DNA of 64,000 nucleotides from Sarcocystis neurona (Eukaryota > Apicomplexa > Conoidasida > Eucoccidiorida > Sarcocystidae), in the NCBI GenBank assembly GCA_000727475.1, contig KL647305.1, positions 1,535,557 to 1,599,556 of the forward strand. Direction: 5' to 3'. The notes under the pieces were generated by a model, which saw only the letters and a list, made by a program, of their open reading frames with translations, was not told the DNA's origin and did no database searches. This document shows, in pieces, positions 41,680 to 52,920 of this stretch (position 1 is its first letter; every line of letters begins with the position of its first letter). Made by a program: the position numbers and the translations under genes.

Positions 41680-44600
41680 ATGGAGCCGCAGTGTTCTTCC
41701 ACAACAGCTGCTTCTGCAGGGGGACCGGCAACAGCGCAGTGCCCACAAGCAGGAGAAGCAACAGCAAGCTTAGCAGCAGGGGCAACAGGCGCCAGCCTTA
41801 CGCCACGAGCAACAACAGCTGCGGCCTCGGCGTGTCTTGATGCGTCTAAGACGGCAACGACTTCAGCGGGAACTCAGAGTCTATTGCGCGCTGCTGCGGC
41901 AGCAGAACCAACGCCTGAGCCCCCCGCCGAAGTTACAGCAGAAGCGGCAGACTGGTCGGCAGTCGCAGCTTGGGAAGAGGAACCAGCAAAACGCGCAGAA
42001 AGAAGTTGCTCTACAGAGATATACCGCTCGGTGTTCTCGTTAGACAACCCAGACGCGGAGCAAGAAATTCTGCTGCCCCTTGTCCTGTCCACCATGTCTT
42101 CTCCTTCACTGTCCCAGTCTGCGTCCTCTGCTGCTGCTGGTGCTGCGCCTGCGCCTGCTGCTGCTGTGCCCGCCGCAGCCGCTGCTCCGCCTCTCCCTGT
42201 CGCGGCTTCTGCTTCCTCCACATCGGCTGCGCGTGCGGTTCGTATGCTCTCAAGTGCTTTCTCTGTCCTCCGAGCGCCTAGTGCTGCTGCGGCTGCCACG
42301 TGTGAGTCGACCGCGAGGCCTTTCCGCGGGGCTGCTGCTTCTGCTGCGTTGCAGGGGCAGGCACTCCCGCTGCTTGGGAGATGCAGCGGCAGCGACGAGC
42401 GGTCGAGAACGGATAGCCGCTGCTGCAGCAGCAACGGACGTAGCAGCAGCGGCGGGAGAAGCGACGAAGGTAGCAGCAACAGCAGCAGCAATATAGATCT
42501 GCGTAGCAGGGTTCTTGTGAGTAGTAGCGAAGACGGCAGCAGCAGCGAAAACCGGCTGCTGTCCAGCGTTGTGCACCAAAGCAGGCAAACAATCGACGTC
42601 CAGCTTCCTACTCCAGCTGCCACTGCCGGAACCCGTGGCCTGGCGTCCCTTACCGCTGCTGCCTCGTGCGCCCATTCTTTCAAGCAGCAACCGTCGTTTG
42701 CTGCTGCGGCTGCTGCTCCTGCAGGTGCTGCTGCTCCTGCAGGTGCTGCTGCTTCTGCAAGTGCTGCTGCTTCTGCACGTGCTGCTGATCCTGCAGGTGC
42801 TGCAGCTCCACTTCCGCATTATTGTGACGCTGGTCGTTCTCGTCCCTCTCCTGATACGGCTGTTGCTGCTGGTATTGGTCCTCTTGCTGACGGTGCTGCC
42901 GCTGGTACCGATGACTGTACATTGCGTCCTGGGCGTACTGCTGCCGCCTCCTGGGTGGGCAACACGGGCGGCGGCGCGTACACACCGCTGTGGCGAGACC
43001 CTCTTGTTTGGTTTCTCTTCGTCGTTAATTTTTTCATTTATTGCGAGCGCGGAGTCATCCCAGGAGGAGCAGCAGCTCTGCTGCAGTTCATTACACAGGC
43101 AGTTACTTCTCCGCCTCTCTCTGCTGCTGCCGTTGCTGGTGAACGAGTCTCGCCCACCACCACTGCTACTGCTCGTTCTTCTCTCCTGAAGTCTGCTACT
43201 TTCTACGCTTCTTCCTCCTCTGGTGCTGTCCTTCCATTTCCGCCTTCCCCGGACTTAAATCCCGTCCTTTCTTTCGATTCTGCTGCTTTGGTGCGACGAC
43301 TGCGCAGTGGTACTGCTCCTGGGCGTCTTCTTTCTACTGCGGCTGCTGCTGCAGATCCGGTTCTTGGTGCTCTCTCCTCGGATGACGCTGTTCCTGCTCC
43401 TCCTCCTTCCCGTCGTGAGGCTGCAGCCACCGAGTCTGCTGCTGCTCTGTCTGCTTCCGCAGGTGCTGCTGCTGCGGCTCCTAATAGCAGTGCCTCTTCC
43501 TTTTTCGAGCCTCAAGCAGGCGAGCTCCGTTGTTCTTCCGGTGCTGTTGCTTCTGCTCCGCTTGATCCGACCTCGACATTCTTTCACATGCCCTTCTACA
43601 TGGCTGCTGCTGGTACCGGTCCCGTCTCCTCTTCGTACATCACCGCTGCGGCATTTCCTTGTTACGACCTAGCATCGGGCACCTGTGTTGCCCGTGCTGC
43701 TACTCATCCTTTTCTTCGCTCTTTTCTTTCCCCACCGGCTGCTGCCGCGGTTTCTGTTGAGTGGCCCTCTGCTGCTGGGACGCCGGCAGCGCCGCATCCT
43801 GATGACACTCCTCCGACCCGTGCTGCTGCTGTTCCTGCTGCCGCCGGTGAGGCTGCTGCTTCCAGTGCTGCTAATCGCACTGCGACCTCTGCGACTGCTT
43901 TCTCTTCTCCAGGAAGGGAAGACAGCGACGGCGGCGCTGCATTGGCCGTGTCGCTCCTGCCTCCTGACGCCCTGCTGGGACTGCTGCAGGCAGCGTTTCT
44001 TGCTGGCTTGGCGCTCTGCTGTCCCTGCTATGCAAACGGTATTCATCGGTACGGCTGCCCGTTCCTGGTGTTGTCGATCGGGCTGGCTACGTGGGCTGCT
44101 GCGCTGCTACTGGCTGTTGCTGCTGCAGTCGTCCGGTCGTATTTCCTGCTGCTGTTCGCACGCTTGCTTTCCGGTTGTGGCCAGGCCGGCTTTGTCGCCA
44201 CTGCCTTCCCCTTCCTTGCCCGCTATTGTGAGGAACATCAGCAGATGCTGCTGCAGCAGCAGCGGGAACAGCAGCGCGGGCTGCGAAGCCTCCTGCAGCA
44301 GCAGCGGAGGCAGCAGCTGCAGCAGGGTGGGGGGTTCGAGATGCACGAAGACCAGCACGTCGCGTGGAAAAAGCGGTTCGGGCAGAAGGAAGCTCAGCGA
44401 CGGCAGCGGCGACCGCAGCTGTGGATGCTGCAGCAACATGAGAGACACGAGGATGAACGCGTGTGGGGTGAAGAGCCTTGGTTGGAGGGGATGGACGGCA
44501 TGCACTGGGATTTCCCTGCTGCAACGACTTTTGAAGAAAAAGGAGAACACGCTGCAACAGCAGCAGCACGTAACCCGGTAGGATATTGGCATGCAGAAGA

Positions 44601-46117
44601 AGTAGGAGCCAACGCAAGAAAAGGCGACCATGTCATTAGCGAAGTTTCTTCTAGTGGTGCTTCTTCTTCCGTCTGGTCGCGGGGCAGAGAATTGCGGCTG
44701 TCTGTGCCTGACACAGCAGCAGCAGCAGAGCGCAGGGCGCTGCTACAGCAGGAACAACTTGCAAAGAACACCACGGCCCACGAACCGGCACCCTTGAGGA
44801 TGACGAAGCAGCAGGGCAGCAGCAGCAGCCTTCCAGAAGGATTCCTTAACGTGAGCACTTCGTCCTGCAGCACTCGTAGCTGCAGAAGCTTCTTCTCGCG
44901 GGATGACGCTGTGTTAAGAACGTGCCTGCAAGCAGCGGGACCGAGTGCAGACTACCAAAGACGCGTGCCGCTGTTGACAGCTGAAGCAGCTGCTGCAGAA
45001 AAAACAGAGGACGAGGAAGAAGAACAGGAAGTTTCAACGACAGCAGGGAGCGGCCGAGCAGCAGCTGCCGCTGCTGTTGCAGGGAAGAGAGCGACAGGAA
45101 GGTGGAGCACAACAGGAGCGACCGGGAGACACAGACAATACGTCCCGGGCCGCACAGCAGCAACGCCTGAAGGAGATGGAGACGCAATGAGTGACGAAGA
45201 AGAAGACGAAGAAGAAGGGAAGAGAGGGGAGAGAGGAAGGGGGCGAGCGCGCGGTCGTGGGGGCCTGGTCCTCGGAGCCTTTTATGGAATGCTGCCGGTT
45301 GGTTCAGCAGCAGGAACTGCTCTTGCTGCTGTCCTGAGCAGCACGTTTGACAGAGGCTGGGCGCTCGCCTACGTTATCATCGCTCCGTTGAGCATGCTGT
45401 TTTCTGTTGTCGCTTTCTCTATCTCGTTGCATCGCCGCCGCGAGGCGTCCGTCTCCTCTGGTGTTGCTAGGGAACCATCCGCAGCAGCAGGAGCCGCGAC
45501 CGCAGCAACAGACGCAGACGCAGTCACACTAGGAGCTACGGAACCGGCAGCAGCAGCAGCAAGAGGTGCAAGGGAGTTCCGACGGGGTTCAGACTCAGCT
45601 GCCGTGGCTACCGCTGCTGCTGCTTCCTTGCCTGAGGACCGCGCTACCTCTGTGCCAGTTGCTGCTCCGTTTCCACATGCGTGCGCTTCTCTCCCGGGCG
45701 CCTGCTCGGCTCCTCGTGCTGCCTCTCCCTTTGCTGCTACTGCTGTTGCGGCTTCTCCTGTTGCTGCCGTTCCTCTTCCTGCCACTGCTGCTGGTGCTAC
45801 ACCTTCTGCTGGTGCTGCACTTCCACCTGCCGGCACTCCTCCTGCGGCTGCTGCTGCTGCGCGGTCGCTGCTGCCGGCGGGTGGCCGTGCTGCTACTGCC
45901 AGTCGAGGTGCGGCACCTTCGCTGATGGAGGAGACAGCAGCAGTCTGTCGCTCGCTGGCCTTCGTGCTGATGGTACTTTGCCTCGCGAGCCACTCAGCAG
46001 GCACTCAGGCCCTGTGGACGTTCCTGCCCGTTATACTTCTGCAGCTTTGCATGTTTGAAACGCCGGCAGCAGCAGGCCTCGCTGCCAGCCTCATCGCAGG
46101 CTTCTCCGGCGTTTGTG
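41680..46117 (+). CDS. Spinster-like MFS transporter, exon 1
   Basis: The first ATG in the frame (41680, context tccATGG) starts 1479 codons. About 440 low-complexity residues precede TM1 (about 442-463), whose NFFIYCERGVIPGG matches the N-x-x-x-Y-x-[DE]-R-G-V-I-P-G signature of Spinster-type transporters. TM2-TM4 follow at about 765-850, ending FARLLSGCGQAGFVATAFPF (compare ARALVGVGEASF). TM5 (about 1195-1222, LGAFYGMLPVGSAAGTALAA) and TM6 match the IPVGSGLGY helix of the family. TM7 is at about 1426-1452 and TM8 begins at about 1462. Loops are hugely enlarged by Ala/Gln/Ser inserts: about 300 residues between TM1 and TM2, 345 between TM4 and TM5, 172 between TM6 and TM7. Animal Spinster proteins of about 500 residues export sphingolipids or lysophospholipids. 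The substrate here is unknown. The exon ends at a consensus donor (g|gtgagt). Confidence 0.82.
42709..42810 (+). repeat. 18-bp in-frame repeat in transporter N-terminal domain
   Basis: Five units of gctgctgctcctgcaggt (42709-42798) and a partial sixth encode AAAPAG, AAAPAG, AAASAS, AAASAR and AADPAG at residues about 344-377, in the cytosolic low-complexity domain before TM1. Confidence 0.95.
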
Positions 46118-47166
46118 GTGAGTTGCTGTTGCTTCTCCAAGCTGTTATTCATGCAGGCTGCTGTGTCTGCCGGCTGCTGCTTCTGCGGTCTCGCTCTCGC
46201 TACTGCTGCTGATTCTTCTTCTGCTTATCTTGCCAAACGCCGCGAGGCGGGCTCCTGCTACGGGAGCTTGCTGCTGCCTGCAGTCTCTGCTGCTGTTATC
46301 GCTGCTGATGCTGTTGCTGCTGCTGCTGTCGTCACCAGCGTCGATGCCACTTGCGGTCGTGACGAGGCTGACGCTGCTGCTGTTGCTGCTGCTGTGTGGA
46401 CTGCGTTTTTCGTGCCGGAGGCCTGTGTGTTCTGCTGCTTCGCTGCTGCTGCTTGTGTGGCGAGGCTCTCGGTGCCTCTGCTTAGCTGCTGCTGCGGCTG
46501 CTGTTGCTGCTTCTGCTGCTGCTGCTGCAGCGTCGGGTCCCCCCTGTGATACGGCGCAGAGAGGGAGGGGCTGCCTTGTATCTTATGCGTGTTTGTAGAA
46601 ACCGGATCTACGCGTGAGGTCACTTTGACGAATTTTGTTGCAGCTGCTGTTGCTGCTGCGAGGCGTAGGGGCAACTTCACTGGTGCCAGTCAGGGCCTTG
46701 CTCGAAGCGTCTGCCGAACTTTACTTTTTGTCTATTTATATACGCAAGACCGTGAGGCAACATTTCCTTTTGCTATCTCCCCCTGTAGGTATATGTGTGT
46801 CTACGTCCTGCTGTCAGTAAATGCATATGTATATATATATATGGATACATATATTTATGTACGTGTCTCTACATACACACACACATGTAGAAGGACACGG
46901 ATTTGTGTGCTGCTGCTGCTGCTGTTTCTGCAGCTGCTCCTGCTCGCGGCTGGGCGACACGCCGTAAATGTGTGTGTTCGTCTGACTTCTATATCTGCAC
47001 GCAAAGATGTACGTAGGTGCAAAGGTGTATACATATATATGTGTGTATACATAGATTTATGTGAACTTTTGAAGGACAGATAATCCACGGTTTTCCTAGC
47101 GATCAGGTGCTCCCTGTCCCACTACACAGAAGATGAAAATGAGAAATGTTTGTTGTACTGCTGCAG
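46118..47166 (+). other. Probable intron of the MFS gene
   Basis: It starts gtgagt and ends tactgctgcag. The two ends join in matching phase (tgt-g|ga). It contains CTG-rich sequence (46140-46540), an AT microsatellite (46825-46865) and TG/TA tracts. The CTG-rich part is open in a hydrophobic frame (46142-46549, for example AVWTAFFVPEACVFCCFAAA), which could instead be an exon carrying TM9-TM10. That choice would need the weaker donor gtttgt at 46111. Confidence 0.5.
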
Positions 47167-48791
47167 GAACAACTCTTGGAGGATTCGTCGTTGATTATAT
47201 TTTCTGGCGCATGCGCCCTGCCTCTTGTCCCGGTGTGGTCGCTGCTGGCCATGAATCCCGCGCTGCTCGTTCTCCTCAACCTGCTGCTCTTGTTGCTCGT
47301 TCTTCTATCTCTTCTCGGTGCGGGTCGGTTCCGGTGACTTGTGATTCTGCTGCTGGGAGTGGTGCTGCTGCCGGTGGTGCGGCGGTGGCATCCCGGGGGG
47401 AGCGGCAGCAGCTTTCCTGCTCACCTTCTACAACCGCAGCAGACCTGCTATCCGAGGCCGCGCGACTGTCGGCACACAGCAGCTGCGTCTCTCCCGCTGC
47501 TGTGGCCGCTCTGTCAGAGTCCTCTGCAATGCCGTCGCCTCTGTACTGCGGCACTAGCACCGGCAGCAGTCGCAGCAGCAGCAGCACCGCGTGCGGAGTG
47601 AAGTGTAGCAGCAAAAAAAGCGGCGACGCTGGCAGCAACAGCCGGAGACTCGGAATTCGCAGCAGACGTAGCAGCAGCAGCAGACGTAGCGGCAGCCGCC
47701 GCGCAAACGACAGCAGGAGAAGGAGCTGCAGCAGTGTTGGTCGCACTTGCAGCAGCAGCAGCAACAGCAGGACAGAGTCGTTTCCATGCGCAGCGGTGCC
47801 GAGCGGCCAAGACAACAGGAGCTGCCGTCCTTCGCTCCCGACAGCCCACGCAGCAGCACGGGCAGCTGGTGCACCCCAAGAAGAAGAAGGAGAAACAGCA
47901 GCAGCACTACATGCAGCACAAGTGCCACAAACCGCAATGGCTGCGGCTGAGGAGAAGGAGGCTGTCGCAAGAGACGGAGCAGCATCAGCAACAGATTGGC
48001 CAACCGTGTCGTCGTCATCTGCTCTGGTGCGACGCCCCTTGCGAGAAGACAAGATCCTGCAACAGCAGGAGCAGCACCCCGCGCAGCTGCGGCAGTATCA
48101 TCGACAGCAGCAGCAGTGGGACCAGCTGCAGCAGCAGAACCGGGAGGAAGAGGAGAGAGGAAGGGGCCGGTGGTTGTTGCAGTTGCTTCCGACTGCGCTG
48201 CAGCAGAGGTTGTCGACGCTGCAGGAAGAAAATAAACGGCCACAGCGGTGGCCCACCAACGAGCGAAGGGGAGGAAGAGGAGGAAGCACTTCAGACTTGA
48301 GGACACCTATTGTAGCAGCAGTAGCGGAAGAGGAAGCAGTAGCAGAGGAGGAAGCAGCAGCAGCAGAGGGAGCAGCAGAAGCAGCAAGGGCCGCCGAAGA
48401 AGCGCAAGCATGTGCGGATTTGGACGACCCTGCAGCAGGAAGTGGAGGTGGTGGGTGGAACAGTGTGTCAACGAAGGCACAGCGCGGCGCACTACCAGCG
48501 ATAGCAGCAGGAGCAAGAGCGGCATCAGCAGCAGCAGACTCGGTGCTCGTACAAGAAGCTGCTGCTGCTGCACCACAACTAGAAGGAGGAGGAGCACTAC
48601 ACTCTTCGCCGTCCATACTACGGAGCAACCTCATAGATGACAAGACCGCGTCCCGGTACGGAAGAACACCAGCAGCCCGTAGTTGCTGTGGCCGCTGCTG
48701 CTGCAGACTGCCATACATCTGCAGACACAGATCGAGACCTTCTGGCCTGCTGTTGTTGATCTGCTTCCCAGAAAATAGCTGTTGCTACTGA
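47167..48791 (+). CDS. Spinster-like MFS transporter, probable exon 2
   Basis: Spliced in phase to exon 1 it yields GFSGVCG then TTLGGFVVDYIFWRMRP, a good match to the MFS TM8/loop signature G-x-x-x-G-G-x-x-x-D. After this the frame is Ser/Ala/Glu/Gln-rich to the stop at 48791, with no further membrane helix, so TM9-TM12 are not accounted for. Another frame of the same exon (47167-47339) gives two hydrophobic helices (FSGACALPLVPVWSLLAMNP, then a Leu-rich helix) and its own stop. That would make a natural C-terminus if upstream splicing differs. Either the low-complexity part is a giant TM8-TM9 loop with more exons downstream, or the hydrophobic frame is the real one. Confidence 0.45.
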
Positions 48792-48879
48792 TGCATGCTG
48801 CCCACTTTCATGGTGCTGATGTATATTGTAGGTGATGGTACTCGCTGTTGCTGTCACGTGTATACTAGCTGTTGAAAGA

Positions 48880-49480
48880 GAGAAAGAATATTCTCATTGC
48901 TGATAATGTCCATGTGTATCTACAGGTATACCTATATATGTACATATATATATATATATGGAACGTGTGTATATATATATATGTATATAGATGCACATAG
49001 ACGTACATACTTCTCTCTCTATGTAAGGCATGTTCGTACGTAGCTAGCAGTGTTGTTATTATCTTCTTACATGGGGTGTAGCTGTGGATGAAGAGCAGCT
49101 ACCTCACCCTACAGCTTATTTGTATACGGATATTTATACAGGTCTACGCATGCATGCTTCAGAGTATATTTATTATATGGAAATTTATATTTGTACATTT
49201 CCATTTATATTTGTATACGTACATGTCAGAGCAAATTTTATATTATTGTGACTCCATAAGTGCATGCACGAATATACACAGAAATAGCTAACACAGTGAA
49301 CTGCACCTGTGTACCTATACGTACGTATACATATACATACGGTGCGCGAGGAACAGCGTTTCTTCTTGGCTATCTATACATATGAATGTTTATATATGTA
49401 TTGTAGAAAGTACGGGAGGAAAGACGACTCTTCGGGGCTGCAGTAGTGGTATATATTTGCTGCTGTGGTGCTTCTCTTCA
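48880..49480. other. AT-rich region, likely intron or intergenic
   Basis: TA tracts at 48945-48982 and Ile/Tyr-rich ORFs only. It ends in an acceptor (gtgcttctcttcag, ending 49481). Confidence 0.45.
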
Positions 49481-49481
49481 G

Positions 49482-49815
49482 AAATTTGAGGCTGCAGAGG
49501 CTGTGCCTTCTGGTCCCGACGTTCGCCTTTGCTGCCGTCGTGCTGCTGATTGCGACGTCGCTCTTGGTGGTGAGCCGGCAGGCATCAATAGCAGCAGCAG
49601 CAACGCGACCAGTTGTTTGCCGCAGCAGCAGAAGCAAGGCGAGCAGTTGGTTGCCGCAGCGGCAGCTGCTCGAAGTGGTGCTGTTGCTGCTGGTGCGGCA
49701 GCACCTAGAGCAGCAGCGAGACTACGGCAGCAGTCACAGCGATGGCGACATAAGGAACGGGGGAGGACGACACCAATCGCACAGCAACACGGCAGTGGCA
49801 GCATTAGGGCAGTAG
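49482..49815 (+). CDS. Candidate terminal exon with one membrane helix
   Basis: After the acceptor at 49481 a plus frame reads NLRLQRLCLLVPTFAFAAVV then LLIATSLLVVSRQ, a basic stretch followed by a strong transmembrane helix. Ala/Ser/Gln-rich sequence follows, with a stop at 49815 inside a minisatellite. As the next hydrophobic exon after the MFS exons it could carry the last transporter helix (TM12 is usually preceded by basic residues). Another frame from the same acceptor is open too (KFEAAEAVPSGPDVRLCCRR), so this is tentative. Confidence 0.3.
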
Positions 49816-50009
49816 CAGCAGCAGGGCAGTAGCAGCAGCAGGGCAGTAGCAGCATTAGGGCAGTAGCAGCATTAGGGCAGGAGCAGCATTAAGGCAGGAG
49901 CAGCATTAGGGCAGTGGCAGCATTAGGGTAGTGGCAGCATTAGGGCAGTGGCAGCAGCAGGGCAGTGGCAGCAGCAGGGCAGTAGCAGCAGCAGGGCCGT
50001 AGCAGCAGT
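49806..50009 (+). repeat. 17-bp minisatellite, 12 copies
   Basis: Twelve head-to-tail 17-bp units of agggcagtagcagcatt or agggcagtagcagcagc type, with variants at positions 8-9 and 16-17. The period is not a multiple of three, so the array cycles through all frames. Several junctions create TTAGGG. Confidence 0.95.
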
Positions 50010-50439
50010 CACATACTGTTGGGCATGCTCTTGATGTATGTATGATGCTCCAAGCAGGCAGCTCGTGGCGCTGCTGCCGGTCTTCAACGTCTTCATATTC
50101 TCCCACACATATACAAAGCGTTGCAATTTTCCTGAACAACACCCGTCGCTCTCTCTCACAAACACAGAGATAGGGAAACATAGTGAACGTAGAAAATATA
50201 TGTAAGCTTTCTTGTGTATATATATACAGAGAGAAATACAGATGTAAGAGGTCGCCGTCCCGAGGAGCTGTCTCTCTCACAAGAGCGCTTTAAACAGGTA
50301 CATACATACGTGTGTGTGCGTGTGTATGCCTGTCTTTGCCTCTGTCTCTCTCTACATATATATATATACCTATGTGTATGTACATGTGTGTACATGTATA
50401 AATACATGTGTGTGTATAGTCTCCTCAGCAGCGCCCTGT

Positions 50440-51000
50440 CTATTGTTCTTCCTCCTGTAACTGCTGCTGCAGCAGATCTGGAGCCGTCGCCTCTTACCGT
50501 GTTGTTTTTTGCAGTTGCTGCAGCGAGACGCACATGTGCGGCGCCTCTCCTTCTCACCTGCGGGATGGGTGCTGCTGCTGCTACTGCTGCTGAGCAGCGG
50601 GTTCTAGTTCTGCTCCCGCTGCTGCCGTGGCTCTGCGCGTTGTGGGGCTGCTCCCTCCCTCCCCCCCTTCCGCTCCTGTTGCTGCTGCCGCATCTCTCCG
50701 TTGCCGTTCTCATGGCATGTGCGGCTGCTCGCCTTCTCTGCCGCATTTCCTTTTGCTGCTGCGGCGTCTCTTTCTTTATCTTCCCCACGGCGTGTGCGGC
50801 AGCTCTCCTTCTGTGTCGCACTTTCTTGCGCCCCTCGTACGGCTGCTGCTGTCGCTGGTGGCGCTGCTGTCGTCCTCTCGTGATGGGGTGCTGCTGGCGA
50901 CGGTTCTTCGTAGCCGTGGGTGGTCGCGGGGGTCCACATGTGGAATTTTTGTGGGAATTTCACCGACTTTTGGCGCAGTAGACGATTTGCTAAACTAATC
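50440..51000 (+). CDS. Candidate exon, hydrophobic, frame uncertain
   Basis: A CTG-rich block after AT/TG microsatellites. One frame is hydrophobic (LLPLLPWLCALWGCSLPPPL, then LLLLLPHLSVAVLMACAAAR). A second gives Ser/Leu-rich sequence ending SSRDGVLLATVLRSRGWSRG then STCGIFVGISPTFGAVDDLL at 50870-50996. Next to it, after the acceptor tttctgtag (51009), a frame reads SLLAVQGENVVYACGHLMGS. These segments are protein-like but do not name a family. They could be later exons of the transporter or a new gene. Confidence 0.25.
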
Positions 51001-51299
51001 GTTTCTGTAGATCGGCCTGGCAAATTCGTGTATCTCTTCTGGCTGTCCAAGGAGAAAATGTTGTGTACGCTTGTGGGCATTTAATGGGTTCCGCTGCTGC
51101 CTTTGATGTCGGGCAGAGCTGCAGCTGCTGCCTCTCTCTGTGCCAAGCTAAGGCGAGACCTCCTGCAGCCGTCAGAGATAAATTCGCAGCAGCAAAGTAA
51201 TTTACACTTTCAAGACTACGGCTTGCCCTCGTGGTCGCTAGGAGTTCGCCACATCCACAGAAACCACAAATATCAGACAAGCAGTCGTAGACATCGCGG

Positions 51300-51861
51300 G
51301 GGGTTCAAAGGAATGGGTGCTGCTGCTGTTCCTGCTCCTACTACTCCTTCTTCTGGTGCTGCTCCTTCTACTGGTGCTGCTCCTCCTCGTGCTGCCGCTG
51401 CTGCTGCGGGTCTTCTTGATGCTGTTGGTGTTGCTGCTGCTCCTCCTCCTCCTCCTCGTGCTTTTATTGCTGCTGTGGCTCTTCCTGTTACCGTTGCTGT
51501 CGCCCTGTCGTTGCGTACCTCGTCGCCCCTCTCCATATATCTGGAAACGCGTCGCTTCTTCCCTCTATACAGCAGAAGTTCTGCTGCTGTGCTGCACAGC
51601 GCACTGCGTGGGGAGTGGAACTGGCTGCTGCGTCGTGAAACGACAATATATAATAATGACGCATCTTCTGTCGCAGCTCTCCGCTGCCTTTTCTGCGCTG
51701 CCACTGCTGCTGCTATTGCTGCAGAGGAGACGGGAACTCTTTCTGATGTTGCTGTTCTTCGGATTCTCCTGTCTCTGCTGCGTCCAGGCAAGTGCTGCTG
51801 GTCTTGGAAGGTGCACTTGAGCAGCACCCTTAGCGCCGCTCCTGTCTTGTTCTCTATCTGA
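51300..51861 (+). CDS. Candidate exon, Ala/Pro-rich then helical
   Basis: The frame carries an Ala/Pro/Thr-rich stretch (from GMGAAAVPAPTTPSSGAAPS) then a non-repetitive part: RAFIAAVALPVTVAVALSL, IYLETRRFFPLYSRSSAAVL, SALRGEWNWLLRRETTIYNN and SDVAVLRILLSLLRPGK, ending at 51861. The latter half is convincingly protein-like and mostly helical. A competing frame over the first half is a Leu run. The ATG at 51313 is probably internal. No family is recognised. Confidence 0.35.
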
Positions 51862-52456
51862 AACAATCATTTATCTACACTCATATAAATATGTATGCGC
51901 GTCTATATATGTTAAGATCCCCCTCTCTCTCTTTGTACGCATACATATATATATATGAAGACGTTTAGGAAAGTACGTAGCTGCATATGCATATATATAT
52001 ACACGTAGGAAAGTATGTAAGTGTATATATATATGTATATGTATGTATGCGTGTATATTGAATATATATCGTCTCCCATGTATATCTATATATACATACG
52101 TATGTGTGCATGTTTCCGCAGCTGAGGCTGTGTGTCTACATGCGTCCACGTGCGGATCGTCGCGCAGAGATGTGTCGCGGTAGCGGATTCACCCTTCACA
52201 CAACTCCACAAACACACATCATCTTGAACCGCATTTCCTAAACTTGTCAACATGCGTGTATATATATATGCATTTGTATCTATGTATATTTATGCGTATG
52301 TATGTGTATATATATATCTATACACGCATCTGTATCTATGTATGTTTATGTGTATGTGCGTGTATATATATATATGTATGTGTACGTACATTTATAAATA
52401 TATTATGTTCATAAGTGTATATATATATATGTATACGTATTCGTATCTATGTATGC

Positions 52457-52487
<31 letters not shown>

Positions 52488-52570
52488 GATGTATATATGT
52501 GCGTACATATATAAATATATGTATGTTCACATCATAAGTGTACACATATATATATACTTTAATACACCTG
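51862..52570. other. AT-repeat segment
   Basis: TA/TATG-rich DNA with no supported gene. It is probably an intron between the helical exons at 51.3 and 52.57 kb. Confidence 0.45.
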
Positions 52571-52573
52571 CAG

Positions 52574-52755
52574 CGGTGCGGTTTATGTCAGCGTCAAAGC
52601 TGCGTTTTCTTGCTGAAATGGCTGTTGGGCTGTCAGATATCTCCGCAGACGTACGTCGTCGATTTCTTCCCAGGCTGCTGCTGATAAACGTGTCCCACTA
52701 TAAAATTGGCTGTCCTTCTTTGCTTTACCAAATCCCCGTATTTCAACATGTGTAG
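52574..52755 (+). CDS. Short helical exon candidate
   Basis: After an acceptor (aatacacctgcag) the frame reads AVRFMSASKLRFLAEMAVGL then SDISADVRRRFLPRLLLINV and ends in TAG at 52755. It is non-repetitive with balanced composition and two amphipathic helices, so it is likely coding. It is similar in texture to other helical-repeat exons in the window. Partner exons are not established. Confidence 0.35.
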
Positions 52756-52920
52756 AATGAATCAATGTCGTATGTTACTCTGTATGGTATCTCTTTTTAT
52801 GGACACATATATATATATATATATTAGTGTATAAATGTCCCACTCAGTAGTACCAGCTTATACGCATATGCGTGTGGATGTGTGAATGTCTTTCTGTGTA
52901 GAACACTTCGCTTATATATA

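Noticed and set aside
45369..46004. 211-codon minus-strand ORF opposite the transporter
   Set aside because: It is antisense to a well-supported MFS segment and is Ala-rich only because of GCN/NGC triplets.
49806..50009. Telomere-like array because of TTAGGG
   Set aside because: TTAGGG arises at junctions of a 17-bp CAG-derived unit. There is no run of TTTAGGG or TTAGGG repeats, so it is not telomeric.
51000..51110. WD40-like strand (ENVVYACGHLMGSAAAFD)
   Set aside because: One short resemblance without a second blade or a WD dipeptide. Not enough to name the family.
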